From Parvibaculum sp963696585 (lineage in GTDB: Bacteria > Pseudomonadota > Alphaproteobacteria > Parvibaculales > Parvibaculaceae): a stretch of 64,000 nt of DNA. Below, in pieces: positions 17,004 through 25,814 of the stretch. The notes below the pieces were generated by a model. It searched no databases and was not told where the DNA came from. It was given only the letters and a program-made list of their open reading frames with translations. The first letter of the stretch is position 1. Every line of letters starts with the position of its first letter. The stretch lies in NCBI GenBank assembly GCA_963696585.1, contig CAVOKW010000004.1:11221-75220 (forward strand), read 5' to 3'. The translations under genes were made by a program, and so were the position numbers.

Positions 17004-18331
17004 GCAAAAGCATGACAGCAGCAGCCACTTCATTCGTCGAAACCTTCGAGCGCGAGCAGGACAACCTGCCCGGCGCACAAGGCTGGCTCGCGCTTGCCCG
17101 CAAGAATGCCGTGACGGCTTTTGCTGCGGCTGGTTTGCCGCATCGCCGCGTTGAGGAATGGAAATATACCGATCTGCGTCAGTTGCTTGACAAGGCGAAT
17201 TTTGAGGCAGCGCCGACACATCAGGGCGCGGTCTTGCTGCCCACACGCGCCAGCGCGTGCGCCTTCAAGTCGATTGCCGCCTATAAAATGGTGTTTGTGA
17301 ACGGCGCCTGTCGCGCCGACCTTTCACATCTTGCAGGTTTGCCCAAAGGTGTTGAACTGCACCCGCTCGCTGATGTTCTGAGCGAGCATTGGGCCAAGAA
17401 CCTGATTGAGCATGACGCGCACGAAAATGGCGCCACCCGTATCATTGATTTGAACACGGCCCTGATGCGCGATGGTGTCGCCCTTCGTATCCGTAAAGGG
17501 GTGACGCTCGACAAGCCGCTGCATCTGGTTTTCCTCTCGGCGGACAAGGGCGCATCGCATGCCCGCAATCTGATCCAACTGGAAGAGGGGGCCAATGCCA
17601 CCATTCTCGAAAGCCATCATGAGGCAGATGCGACGACTTATTTTGCCGATCGTGTTTGCGATATCGCGCTCGATAAGGACGCCAGACTGGAGATGGTTCG
17701 CCTCATTGATGAAGCCGCCTCAGCGCTGCATCTTTCGAGCCTGCGTGTCAGGCTTGGCGAGGCCTCAGAGTTTGCAGCCTTCACGCTGCTGATGGGCGGC
17801 GGCATGTCACGCTGCCAGACATTCGTGACGTTTGCGGGCAAGGGCGGCAAGGCGCATGTCGATGGCGTGATGGCGCTGCGCGGCGCTGCGCAAGGCGATG
17901 TCTTCTGCCATACGGATCATGCGGTTCCCGGCTGCGAAAGCGACACGCTTTATCGCAGTGTTCTGGATGATGAAGCGACGGGCATATTCCAGGGTAAGGT
18001 CATCGTGCGTCCTGACGCTCAAAAAACCGATGGCCGACAAATGACGAATGCTTTGCTCCTGTCGCGCGATGCGGCGATGAACGCCAAACCAGAACTCGAA
18101 ATCCATGCCGACGATGTGCAATGCGCCCATGGTTCAACGATTGGCGAATTGAGCAAGGAAGCGGTTTTCTATCTGCGCTCGCGCGGCATTCCCGAGCTTG
18201 AAGCCCGTCGACTGCTGGTCACGGCTTTCCTTGATGAAGCCATTGATCGTATCGCCCATATTGAGGCGCGGGATGCGCTGCGCATTCTGGCTGCTGGCTG
18301 GTTTGCCACCGGAACAGGGGGCGCAGCATGA
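17000..18331 (+). CDS. sufD: Fe-S cluster assembly protein SufD
   Basis: A 443-residue SufD subunit, the partner of SufB in the SufBC2D scaffold, needed for iron acquisition onto the complex. The conserved early block RRVEEWKYTDLRQLL and the C-terminal beta-helix motif AHGSTIGELSKEAVFYLRSR are present, along with the family HTDHAVPGCESDTLYR stretch. The start overlaps the sufC stop as ATGA; its own stop overlaps the sufS start in the same way. Nothing is missing relative to the family. Confidence 0.96.
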   Translation: MSKSMTAAATSFVETFEREQDNLPGAQGWLALARKNAVTAFAAAGLPHRRVEEWKYTDLRQLLDKANFEAAPTHQGAVLLPTRASACAFKSIAAYKMVFVNGACRADLSHLAGLPKGVELHPLADVLSEHWAKNLIEHDAHENGATRIIDLNTALMRDGVALRIRKGVTLDKPLHLVFLSADKGASHARNLIQLEEGANATILESHHEADATTYFADRVCDIALDKDARLEMVRLIDEAASALHLSSLRVRLGEASEFAAFTLLMGGGMSRCQTFVTFAGKGGKAHVDGVMALRGAAQGDVFCHTDHAVPGCESDTLYRSVLDDEATGIFQGKVIVRPDAQKTDGRQMTNALLLSRDAAMNAKPELEIHADDVQCAHGSTIGELSKEAVFYLRSRGIPELEARRLLVTAFLDEAIDRIAHIEARDALRILAAGWFATGTGGAA

Positions 18332-19575
18332 GCGCACATGCCAAAATCGTGACACAAGCCTATGACCTTGCGCGCATTCGCGCCGACTTTCCGATCCTGT
18401 CGCGCGAAGTCTATGGCAAGCCGCTCGTCTATCTCGACAATGCGGCCTCGGCGCAAAAGCCCAAGGCTGTGCTCGATGCCATGAACGAGGTCATGGAAAA
18501 TGAATATGCCAATGTCCATCGTGGCATGCATTATCTCTCCAATGCCGCGACCGAGAAGTTCGAAATTGCGCGTGAACAGGTGCGTGGTTTCATCAATGCT
18601 CGTGAGACAAGTGAAGTCATTTTTACGTCCGGGGCGACAGATGGCATCAATCTCGTTGCCTCCTCCTTTGGCGAGATGAACTTCAAAGCCGGTGATGAAA
18701 TCATCCTGTCGGTTCTGGAGCATCACTCCAACATCGTGCCCTGGCATTTCCTGCGCGAGCGTCACGGCATTGTTCTGAAGTTTGTGCCCGTCGATGATGC
18801 GGGCGACCTGCTGATGGACAAATATCAGGCACTTTTCACGCCGCGCACGCGCATGGTCGCGCTGACACATATGTCGAATGCGCTCGGCACCATCACGCCC
18901 ATGCAGGAGATCATTGCCATCGCTCATGGTCATGGGGTGCCGGTGCTGGTGGATGCCTGTCAGAGCGCGGTGCATCTGACGCTTGATGTGCAGGCGCTGG
19001 ATTGCGACTTTCTGGTTTTCTCCGGCCACAAGATTTACGGGCCGACGGGTATCGGCGTGCTCTATGGCAAGCGTGAACATCTCAAAGCCATGCGGCCCTA
19101 TCGCGGCGGCGGCGAGATGATCAAGGAAGTCAGCCTTGAAACGGTGACTTATGCCGCGCCACCTCATCGCTTTGAGGCAGGCACACCGGCCATCGTCGAA
19201 GCAATCGGCATGGGCGCGGCTGTTGGTTACATGGAGTCGATCGGGCGCGCCGCCATCCATGCCCATGAAGCGGCACTGCTCGCCTATGCAACCGAAGCGC
19301 TCAGCGCGATTGCGGGCTTGCGCATCATCGGCACGAGCCAGAATAAAGGCTCGATCCTTTCCTTCGTGATGGAGGGCACGCATCCCCACGACATTGCAAC
19401 GATCATTGATCGGGCGGGTGTCGCCGTCAGGGCAGGGCATCATTGCGCCCAGCCGGTGATGGAACGCTTTGGCGTGGGGGCAACGACGCGCGCGTCATTT
19501 GCCATGTATAACAGTTTCGAAGAAGTCGATGCGCTGGCCAAGGCGCTCATCGACGCCAAGAAATTCTTCGGGTGA
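18328..19575 (+). CDS. sufS: Cysteine desulfurase SufS
   Basis: A 415-residue group II cysteine desulfurase supplying sulfur to the SUF scaffold. The PLP lysine is in FSGHKIYGPTG; the catalytic Cys lies in RAGHHCAQPVM, the SufS-type context. The conserved N-terminal region FPILSREVYGKPLVYLDNAA and NVHRGMHYLS are typical. No sufE or sufU is encoded nearby, so the sulfur-transfer partner must lie elsewhere or be dispensed with. Its start overlaps sufD by 4 bases. Confidence 0.96.
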   Translation: MSAHAKIVTQAYDLARIRADFPILSREVYGKPLVYLDNAASAQKPKAVLDAMNEVMENEYANVHRGMHYLSNAATEKFEIAREQVRGFINARETSEVIFTSGATDGINLVASSFGEMNFKAGDEIILSVLEHHSNIVPWHFLRERHGIVLKFVPVDDAGDLLMDKYQALFTPRTRMVALTHMSNALGTITPMQEIIAIAHGHGVPVLVDACQSAVHLTLDVQALDCDFLVFSGHKIYGPTGIGVLYGKREHLKAMRPYRGGGEMIKEVSLETVTYAAPPHRFEAGTPAIVEAIGMGAAVGYMESIGRAAIHAHEAALLAYATEALSAIAGLRIIGTSQNKGSILSFVMEGTHPHDIATIIDRAGVAVRAGHHCAQPVMERFGVGATTRASFAMYNSFEEVDALAKALIDAKKFFG

Positions 19576-19582
19576 GGTCATG

Positions 19583-19981
19583 ATGTCCGAAGAAATGGAA
19601 ATGACAGAGCCGCGCGAGCATAACCTCCTGGAAGGGGGCGCGCCTTCGGGCGAGTCCGCCATTCCGAAGGAGGAGCTTGACCAGCTCACAGACGACATCA
19701 TCGCGGCGCTGAAAACGGTTTATGACCCTGAAATCCCCGTCGATATTTATGAACTGGGCCTGATCTATCGCGTGGATATATCCGATGACCGCGATGTCAC
19801 GCTGGACATGACCCTGACTGCGCCCGGCTGCCCGGTGGCGGGCACCATGCCTGTCATGGTGGAAGACGCGATCCGGACGGTTGAGGGAATCGCCGATGTG
19901 AAGGTCAATATGGTCTTTGATCCGCCCTGGGACCCAAGCCGCATGTCGGATGAGGCGCGCGTCGCGCTCAACATGTTTTGA
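19583..19981 (+). CDS. sufT: SufT / MIP18-family (DUF59) Fe-S assembly factor
   Basis: A 132-residue protein with an acidic, variable N-terminus (about 40 residues) and a complete DUF59 domain: TVYDPEIPVDIYELGLIY, the Cys-bearing TAPGCPVAGTMP and the C-terminal DPPWDPSRMSDEAR. SufT proteins aid maturation of Fe-S proteins alongside SUF. Two adjacent ATGs (19580 and 19583) are possible; the second has better spacing from the GGTGAGG Shine-Dalgarno. It begins 7 bases after sufS. Confidence 0.92.
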   Translation: MSEEMEMTEPREHNLLEGGAPSGESAIPKEELDQLTDDIIAALKTVYDPEIPVDIYELGLIYRVDISDDRDVTLDMTLTAPGCPVAGTMPVMVEDAIRTVEGIADVKVNMVFDPPWDPSRMSDEARVALNMF

Positions 19982-20060
19982 TGAGACAGTCTTGAAGAAG
20001 TCGGCGCATACTTGAAGGACAGCCACTCACCTATCATATGAAGGGGCAGGAGAGACCGGA

Positions 20061-20420
20061 ATGGCAAGACAGATGCCCAAGGCCATGACATTGACGGAGC
20101 GTGCCGCTGAGCGCGTGAAAGCGATCATGTCTGAAGCGCCCGGCAAGTATGTCGGCATCCGCGTTGGCGTCAAGAATGGCGGCTGCGCGGGCATGGAATA
20201 CACCATGGATTATGCCGAGGCGGTCAATCCGCTCGATGAAGTCGTCGAGGATAAGGGTGTGCGCATTCTGATTGAACCCAAGGCCGTGCTGTTTCTGCTC
20301 GGCACGGAAATGGACTATGTGACGGACAAGTTCTCGTCCACCTTCAAGTTCAACAATCCCAATGTGACGGATGCCTGTGGCTGCGGCGAAAGCGTGACCA
20401 TCACGCCGGCCACACTCTGA
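20061..20420 (+). CDS. sufA: A-type Fe-S carrier protein SufA
   Basis: A 119-residue A-type carrier that accepts clusters from SufBCD and hands them to apo-proteins. The three conserved cysteines are in KNGGCAGMEY and ACGCGES. The start follows GGGGCAGGAGAG, a strong Shine-Dalgarno. It lies 79 bases after sufT and is the last gene of the suf unit, ahead of a tandem hairpin that faces the opposite strand. Confidence 0.95.
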   Translation: MARQMPKAMTLTERAAERVKAIMSEAPGKYVGIRVGVKNGGCAGMEYTMDYAEAVNPLDEVVEDKGVRILIEPKAVLFLLGTEMDYVTDKFSSTFKFNNPNVTDACGCGESVTITPATL

Positions 20421-20424
20421 ATTT

Positions 20425-20488
20425 AAAAGGCGCCGCCCGAAGGCAGCGCCCTATGGAATCAAAAAGGCGCCGCCCGAAGGCAGCGCCC
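20425..20488 (-). terminator. Tandem duplicated terminator hairpin
   Basis: An identical 27-base unit occurs twice (20425-20451 and 20462-20488) with a 10-base spacer. Each unit has an A-run followed by GGCGCCGCC-CGAA-GGCAGCGCC, a stem with one mismatch and a CGAA loop. Read leftward, each gives a hairpin followed by a U-tract, so the pair primarily ends the leftward crotonase gene, while the hairpins may also stall suf transcription. Confidence 0.8.
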
Positions 20489-20509
20489 CGTGATCGCAGT
20501 TTCCAGATA

Positions 20510-21301
20510 TTACTCGCCTTTGAATTTGGCCGGACGCTTTTTCAGGAAGGCGATGACGCCTTCGCGGAAGTCGGCCGAGTTGCCGGCGAGGCGCTGTGAT
20601 TGGCGCTCAAGATTGAGCTGTTCTTCATAGCTGTTATCCATGCTTTCCCAATAGAGCTTGCGGATCAGGCCGAGCGAGACGGTAGGGGCATTGGCCAGAT
20701 CCAAGGCGAGCTTGTGCGCTTCGGCCATCAGTTGGTCGTCTTCATGGACGCGATTGATGAGCCCCCAATCGAGCGCCGTTTCAGCGGGCAGTTTCTCGCC
20801 CAGAAGCGAGAGTTCCATGGCGCGCGCCTTGCCGATGAGGCGCGGCAGGATCCAGGTTGAGCCGCCATCAGGCACCAGACCGACACGGCGGAAAGACTGA
20901 AGGAAATAGGCGGACCTGGCGGCGAGCACGAGATCGCCCATCAGCGCAAAGCTCATGCCGACACCGGCGGCAGGGCCGTTGATCACTGTGACCAGAGGCA
21001 TCGCCAGATTGCGCAACCGGCGCAGGAGTGGGTGATACATGGTTTCAAGCGCGTAACCGGCATCCGGCGCACCGCCATTATGATCCTCACGTACCTGCAA
21101 ATTGGCACCTGCGCTGAAGGCGCGGCCCTCACCTGTCAGCAACAGGCAGCGAATGCCATTGGCCTTGTCTTCCACATGGTCGAGTGCCCGCATCAACCCG
21201 CCAAGCATGGGGGCAGATATGGCATTCATCACTTTGGGGTCATTCAGCGTCAGCGTGGCAACGGCGCCATCAATGTCGAGACGCGCGAGTTCGAACTCCA
21301 T
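20510..21301 (-). CDS. Enoyl-CoA hydratase/isomerase (crotonase) family protein
   Basis: A 263-residue crotonase. The oxyanion-hole segments AFSAGANL and GPAAGVGMSFALMGDLVLAA are intact. The second acidic position lies in RVGLVPDGGSTW, an Asp, as in PaaG-like isomerases and several acyl-CoA processing homologues rather than classic Glu/Glu hydratases. The reaction on an acyl-CoA thioester is certain at family level; the substrate is not. A truncated relic of another crotonase lies 35 bases upstream on the same strand. Confidence 0.88.
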   Translation of the reverse strand: MEFELARLDIDGAVATLTLNDPKVMNAISAPMLGGLMRALDHVEDKANGIRCLLLTGEGRAFSAGANLQVREDHNGGAPDAGYALETMYHPLLRRLRNLAMPLVTVINGPAAGVGMSFALMGDLVLAARSAYFLQSFRRVGLVPDGGSTWILPRLIGKARAMELSLLGEKLPAETALDWGLINRVHEDDQLMAEAHKLALDLANAPTVSLGLIRKLYWESMDNSYEEQLNLERQSQRLAGNSADFREGVIAFLKKRPAKFKGE

Positions 21302-21336
21302 TTTTCTCTCCCTGTTTTTTTGCTGTCGTTTGTAAT

Positions 21337-21528
21337 TTAGCTGAAGCCGGGTTCGCGTCTGGTGGCGGCGACTTTTTCACCGGTAATCGCCCTGGCGCGG
21401 GCGCGCGCCTCGTTCATCAGCGGCACAGTGAGGCTGTTGAAAACGCCGGGACGGTTCAGCGTCAACAGGCCGATACCATCGCGCAGGTCATAAGTGATGT
21501 GGTTCATGGATTTCCCCAGATCAGACAT
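21337..21528 (-). pseudogene. Truncated crotonase N-terminal fragment
   Basis: A 63-codon frame. Residues 8-40 (ITYDLRDGIGLLTLNRP, then VFNSLTVPLMNEARA) read as the first two beta-strands and helix of a crotonase. The frame then stops after an unrelated-looking segment ending EPGFS, which resembles the start of the oxyanion block but after a large deletion. No active-site residue is encoded. It lies immediately upstream of the intact crotonase gene and probably represents a decayed tandem paralogue; a translated small protein cannot be excluded. Confidence 0.65.
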
Positions 21529-21551
21529 GTCTGGGATCGAACATAGTCGCG

Positions 21552-21588
21552 CCCCTTCGCGCGTGAAAGAGCATCACGCGCGAAGGGG
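21552..21588 (-). terminator. Perfect 15-bp inverted repeat downstream of the GGDEF gene
   Basis: Arms of 15 bp (21552-21566 with 21574-21588) and a 7-base loop form a very strong GC-rich hairpin between the end of the GGDEF gene and the crotonase relic. No U-tract follows on either strand, so the terminator role is inferred from position and stability. Confidence 0.65.
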
Positions 21589-21624
21589 ACAGAGCTGAAT
21601 GACAAATATGTTCAGCGGATGCGC

Positions 21625-22683
21625 TTAGCCTGCAAGCTGACGCAGCGATTCAGGCCGATTGACCTCGCAGATGACCTGGTTGCGGCCATTATGCTTGGCT
21701 TCATAGAGACAGGCATCTGCACGCTCGATCAGCGCGGAGGGCTCATCGCCACGACGGTAGACACCTATGCCGATCGACAAGGTGACCCGACCCAGCGTCT
21801 TGCCCGTCGAGCGTTTGACCAATTCACGCCCCTGAACCGTCTCGCGAATCTGATTGGCGATTGTCTCTGCCGCCTCCGGCGTCACATCCGGCATGATGAC
21901 GGCAAATTCTTCGCCGCCATAACGGGCCACTGTGTCGCTGGTGCGCGCACCGCCCTTGAGACAGCTTGCCACCAGACGCAACACCTGGTCGCCGGTGCGA
22001 TGACCATAGGTGTCGTTGAACTTCTTGAAGAAATCGATATCGCCGATCAGCAGGCAGAGGGAGCCGTTTTCGTCTGCGGCCCGTTTCATCTCGCGGTCGA
22101 TGACTTCGTCAAATGCCTTGCGATTGGCAACGCCGGTGAGGCCGTCGGTGCGGGCTTCATTGCGGGCCTGGTCAAGGTTGCCCTTCAATTCGTTGATCTC
22201 GGCTTTGGTCTGCTGCAGACGCTTTTCAAGAAGCTGACTGCGCGTCTCCATGTCGCGTGTCGCCATGACAATGGCTTCGACGGCGCTGCGCACTTCATTC
22301 GGTGTCGATTGGCTGGTCAGGCCCTGGCTGGCCTCGCGAACCGAGGTGCCAAAGACCGTGTGATCGTCAGCCGTCGCCTCGACAAGTTTCAGGATCTTGT
22401 CGACTTCGCTGCTCAGGCGCGTGCTGCTGTCAAGCGCGAGCGCCGACAGGTCACTCTCAGCGACATATCGCTTTTGCAGGTCGCTCGAGATATGGGCGCT
22501 AATGGGCGAACCGGAGGCCAGCCGCAAATCGACTTCCTTGTTCAGCTCGGGCTTTTGCCCGGTCGCATAGGCGTACCAGACGGAATAATTGTCCGGATGC
22601 GGGGCAAGCCCCTGCTCTTCAATGAGATGAAGGGCCCGCTGGCTCCAGTTCTTGGCTGCCGCGATGTCGTCGCTATAACCCAC
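21625..22683 (-). CDS. GGDEF diguanylate cyclase
   Basis: A 352-residue protein predicted to make cyclic di-GMP from GTP. The N-terminal 150 residues are helical without a recognised sensor, followed by a coiled-coil linker (about 150-175) and a GGDEF domain (about 176-340). The active-site loop is GGEEF (256-260), and the allosteric I-site RTSD (247-250) is in place five residues before it, so feedback inhibition is likely. DIDFFKKFND holds the metal-binding Asp. No transmembrane segment is visible, suggesting a soluble or peripherally recruited enzyme. Confidence 0.95.
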   Translation of the reverse strand: MGYSDDIAAAKNWSQRALHLIEEQGLAPHPDNYSVWYAYATGQKPELNKEVDLRLASGSPISAHISSDLQKRYVAESDLSALALDSSTRLSSEVDKILKLVEATADDHTVFGTSVREASQGLTSQSTPNEVRSAVEAIVMATRDMETRSQLLEKRLQQTKAEINELKGNLDQARNEARTDGLTGVANRKAFDEVIDREMKRAADENGSLCLLIGDIDFFKKFNDTYGHRTGDQVLRLVASCLKGGARTSDTVARYGGEEFAVIMPDVTPEAAETIANQIRETVQGRELVKRSTGKTLGRVTLSIGIGVYRRGDEPSALIERADACLYEAKHNGRNQVICEVNRPESLRQLAG

Positions 22684-23008
22684 AATATCCTCGCCCCTTA
22701 ATGGTCAGCTTCGCGACCATGTATGTCCTGCAGCGGAGGCTAGGCGAATTCGGTTACGGCGCCGTAAACTTGGGGCGGATATTTCGGGAAAAATCCTCGC
22801 TTTGCCCAAGGGGAAACCCTAATGTCTTCGCCTTGGACGACCATGCGGCGAGACAGGGCTCGCATCGGCAGAATTGTCATATATATTGGTAAAAAACCAA
22901 GGGTCGTCTGCCAATTCCCGGTTTCGGGGAAGGGCAATGGTGAGGGGCCCGAACAAACATTGATCCCACCCACGGGGTCGGGATGAGCTGGCAATCGGAG
23001 GAATACGA
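22684..23008. other. Divergent intergenic region (GGDEF gene / aldehyde dehydrogenase)
   Basis: No gene is seen. A small inverted repeat TTGGT-AAAAA-ACCAA lies near 22886-22900 next to an AT-rich ATATATAT stretch, plausibly part of a promoter for the rightward gene. A clear Shine-Dalgarno (GGAGGAA) precedes 23009. Confidence 0.5.
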
Positions 23009-24472
23009 ATGAGCCTGGCAGCAACAGCATCGCAGGAATCAGATATCCAGGCGATCTCGGCATCCATCAGAGAGATACTGGACCGTCAGAAGGCCGTACA
23101 TATCGCCAAGGGGCCGCTGAGCGAGCGCGAACGCATTGACTGGCTTGATCGCGCCATCGCCCTCATTGTCGACAATCAGAAAGAAATTGCCGAGGCGCTG
23201 TCTTCCGATTTTGGCCATCGCAGCACCGACACCTCCATGATGACGGATGTCATGGGGTCCATTGCACCGTTGCAGCACGCCAAGAAACATCTGCGCCAGT
23301 GGATGAAGCCGGAAAAGCGCAAGGTCATGTTCCCGCTCGGCCTGATGGGCGCCAGGGCACGCGTTGAATTTCAGCCGCTCGGCACTGTCGGCGTCATCAG
23401 CCCCTGGAACTTCCCGGTCAATCTGACCTGGACGCCGCTGGCCGGCATTTTTGCTGCCGGCAATCGCTGCATGATCAAGCCCTCCGAATTCACGCCTGCC
23501 ACATCCGAGCTGATGGCGCGCATGTTCCGCTCGGCTTTTGATGAAACGGAAGTGGCCGTCGTCAACGGCAGCGCACAGGTCGGTCAGGTCTTCTCAAGTC
23601 AGCCTTTCGACCACCTGCTTTTCACGGGCGCAACCTCCATCGCCCATCATGTGATGCGCGCCGCCGCCGATAATCTTGTCCCGCTGACATTGGAACTGGG
23701 CGGCAAGTCCCCCGTTCTTGTGTCGCAATCGGCTGATATTGCCGATGCCGCCGCCCGCATCATGACCGGCAAGACGCTCAATGCCGGTCAGATCTGCCTG
23801 GCGCCGGACTATGTTTATGTGCCGGAAAACAAGATCGACAGCTTCGTCAAGGAAGCCACCAAGTCCGTGACGAAAATGTATCCGACGATCAAGGATAATC
23901 CCGACTACACCTCGGTCATCAACCAGCGTCATTATGATCGCCTCAACGGCTATGTCGAAGATGCGCGCGCCAAGGGGGCCCGTATCGTTGAAATCAACCC
24001 GGCCAATGAAGACTTCACCCAGCAGCAGACCCACAAGATTCCGCCGACGCTCATTCTTGATGCCACGGATGACATGAAGGTGATGCAGGATGAAATCTTC
24101 GGCCCGCTGCTGCCGGTGCGCACCTACAAGAAAATGGATGACGCGATCGGCTATGTGAACAGCCGTCCGCGGGCCCTCGCGCTCTATTATTTCGGCAATG
24201 AACCAGCCGAGGAACGCAGGATTCTCGACCGAACGACGACAGGTGGCGTCACCATCAACGACGTCATCATGCATGTCTCGCAGGAAGACCTGCCATTTGG
24301 CGGTGTTGGCCCGGCGGGTATGGGGTCTTACCATGGCATTGATGGATTCAAGACTTTCAGCCATGCCAAGGCGGTCTACACGCAAACTAAAGTCAAGATG
24401 GTCGCTGAGATGATGCGTCCCCCCTATAGTGAAAAGTTCCGCAAGCAGATCAGATCCATGATCAAGAAATAA
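23009..24472 (+). CDS. Coniferyl-aldehyde-dehydrogenase-like NAD(P)-dependent aldehyde dehydrogenase
   Basis: A 487-residue class 3-like aldehyde dehydrogenase. The family blocks are present: VGVISPWNFPVNLTW, the Glu-bearing LELGGKSPV, the catalytic Cys in NAGQICLAPDYV and the C-terminal LPFGGVGPAGMGSYHG. Overall it resembles CalB-type coniferyl aldehyde dehydrogenases, which oxidise aromatic or fatty aldehydes; the true substrate is unknown. It is monocistronic, with its own terminator. Confidence 0.9.
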   Translation: MSLAATASQESDIQAISASIREILDRQKAVHIAKGPLSERERIDWLDRAIALIVDNQKEIAEALSSDFGHRSTDTSMMTDVMGSIAPLQHAKKHLRQWMKPEKRKVMFPLGLMGARARVEFQPLGTVGVISPWNFPVNLTWTPLAGIFAAGNRCMIKPSEFTPATSELMARMFRSAFDETEVAVVNGSAQVGQVFSSQPFDHLLFTGATSIAHHVMRAAADNLVPLTLELGGKSPVLVSQSADIADAAARIMTGKTLNAGQICLAPDYVYVPENKIDSFVKEATKSVTKMYPTIKDNPDYTSVINQRHYDRLNGYVEDARAKGARIVEINPANEDFTQQQTHKIPPTLILDATDDMKVMQDEIFGPLLPVRTYKKMDDAIGYVNSRPRALALYYFGNEPAEERRILDRTTTGGVTINDVIMHVSQEDLPFGGVGPAGMGSYHGIDGFKTFSHAKAVYTQTKVKMVAEMMRPPYSEKFRKQIRSMIKK

Positions 24473-24514
24473 TCATGTACGGCAATCAACAATAATGATC
24501 GGGCGGCAATAATC

Positions 24515-24546
24515 GGGCGGCGCCATGGAGCGCCGTCCTTCTTTTT
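24515..24546 (+). terminator. Intrinsic terminator of the aldehyde dehydrogenase gene
   Basis: A 9-bp stem (24515-24523 with 24530-24538, one G-U pair) is followed by TTCTTTTT. It lies between the stop at 24472 and the next start. Confidence 0.8.
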
Positions 24547-24558
24547 CGGGGAAGCATG

Positions 24559-25785
24559 ATGAGTGACATCAAACATTTTCTGGATGAGGCCGAAGCCCTC
24601 CTGCCTGCGGCAATCGACCTGCGCCGGGACATTCACAGGGAACCAGAGCTTGGCCTGCATAACCCGTTGACGACCCGGAAAGTGCTGAATGCGCTGGAGG
24701 GGCTCGATGTCACGATCAACACGGGGCCCTCAACCTCGGGTCTGATGATTTCAATGGAGGGGCGAAAAAAGGGAACCCAGGGCGGACGCACGATTTTGTT
24801 GCGGGGCGATACGGATGCGCTGCCCATGTCCGAAGAAACCGGCCTTCCCTATGCGAGCGAAATTGAAGGCCGCATGCATGCCTGCGGACATGATGCCCAC
24901 ACCGCCATGCTGGTTCAGGCAGCCCATCTGCTGCACGCGCATCGCGACGAATTTGCAGGCACGGTCAAATTCATGTTTCAGCCCGGCGAAGAGGGCTATC
25001 AGGGCGCCCGCTTCATGATTGACGATGGACTCGTTGATGGCGGCATCAAGCCGGATGGCGCCTTCGCGCTCCATATCACACCCAATTTTGCCGCAGGCAG
25101 CATCATCGGCAAACCGGGCGCCATGATGGCGTCTGCCGATGTCTGGAAAATCAAGATCAAGGGCAAGGGTGGTCATGCCTCCATGCCACATATGGCTGTC
25201 GATCCCATTCCGGTCGCGTTTGAAATTGGCCTCGCGCTTCAGCAAATGGTGACGCGCCGCATTGATGCTTTTGACCCCGTGGTCTTGACCTGCACCAAGG
25301 TGAGGGCTGGCACAACGGACAATGTGATCCCCGAGACGGCTGACATGCTCGGCACGGTGCGCGCCTGTTCGGAAGCCGCGCGCCGTCTCGCCCATCAGGG
25401 GATTGAGCGCGTCGCCCAGAACATTGCGGCAGCCCATCTTTGCGAAGCCACGGTCGAAATCGAAGAGGGTTATCCCGTCACCGTGAACGATGCGACCTTC
25501 GTCGATTTTGCCCGCGGTGTCGTGAATGATCTGATCGGAGAGGATCGCTATATCGCGCGCACGGCCCCGGTCATGGGGGCTGAGGATTTTTCATATGTGC
25601 TGCAGCGGATTCCGGGCTGCATGATGTTTCTCGGCACAATGCCCAAGGATCATCACGGGCACGCCCATGTCGCGCCGTGCCACTCAAATCATATGATCCT
25701 GAACGAGGAAAGCATGGCGGTGGGCATCGCGCTTCATGCCGCCATTGCCTGGCGCTTCCTTGAAACCGGCATGATGCCAGCCTGA
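24559..25785 (+). CDS. M20 family amidohydrolase (hippurate hydrolase-like)
   Basis: A 408-residue M20D peptidase/amidohydrolase. Metal-binding motifs are intact: MHACGHDAHTAML, QPGEEGYQGA and a C-terminal HSNHM. A dimerisation-domain segment KGKGGHASMPHMAVDP contains the expected His. Such enzymes hydrolyse N-acyl or hippurate-like amides in the cytosol; substrate cannot be read from sequence. Two adjacent ATGs occur (24556, 24559); the second leaves better spacing from GGGGAAG. It converges on the DEAD-box gene with only 29 bases between stops. Confidence 0.9.
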   Translation: MSDIKHFLDEAEALLPAAIDLRRDIHREPELGLHNPLTTRKVLNALEGLDVTINTGPSTSGLMISMEGRKKGTQGGRTILLRGDTDALPMSEETGLPYASEIEGRMHACGHDAHTAMLVQAAHLLHAHRDEFAGTVKFMFQPGEEGYQGARFMIDDGLVDGGIKPDGAFALHITPNFAAGSIIGKPGAMMASADVWKIKIKGKGGHASMPHMAVDPIPVAFEIGLALQQMVTRRIDAFDPVVLTCTKVRAGTTDNVIPETADMLGTVRACSEAARRLAHQGIERVAQNIAAAHLCEATVEIEEGYPVTVNDATFVDFARGVVNDLIGEDRYIARTAPVMGAEDFSYVLQRIPGCMMFLGTMPKDHHGHAHVAPCHSNHMILNEESMAVGIALHAAIAWRFLETGMMPA

Positions 25786-25814
25786 TGCCGGCGTGAGACC
25801 TGGGTCGGGGAGGC

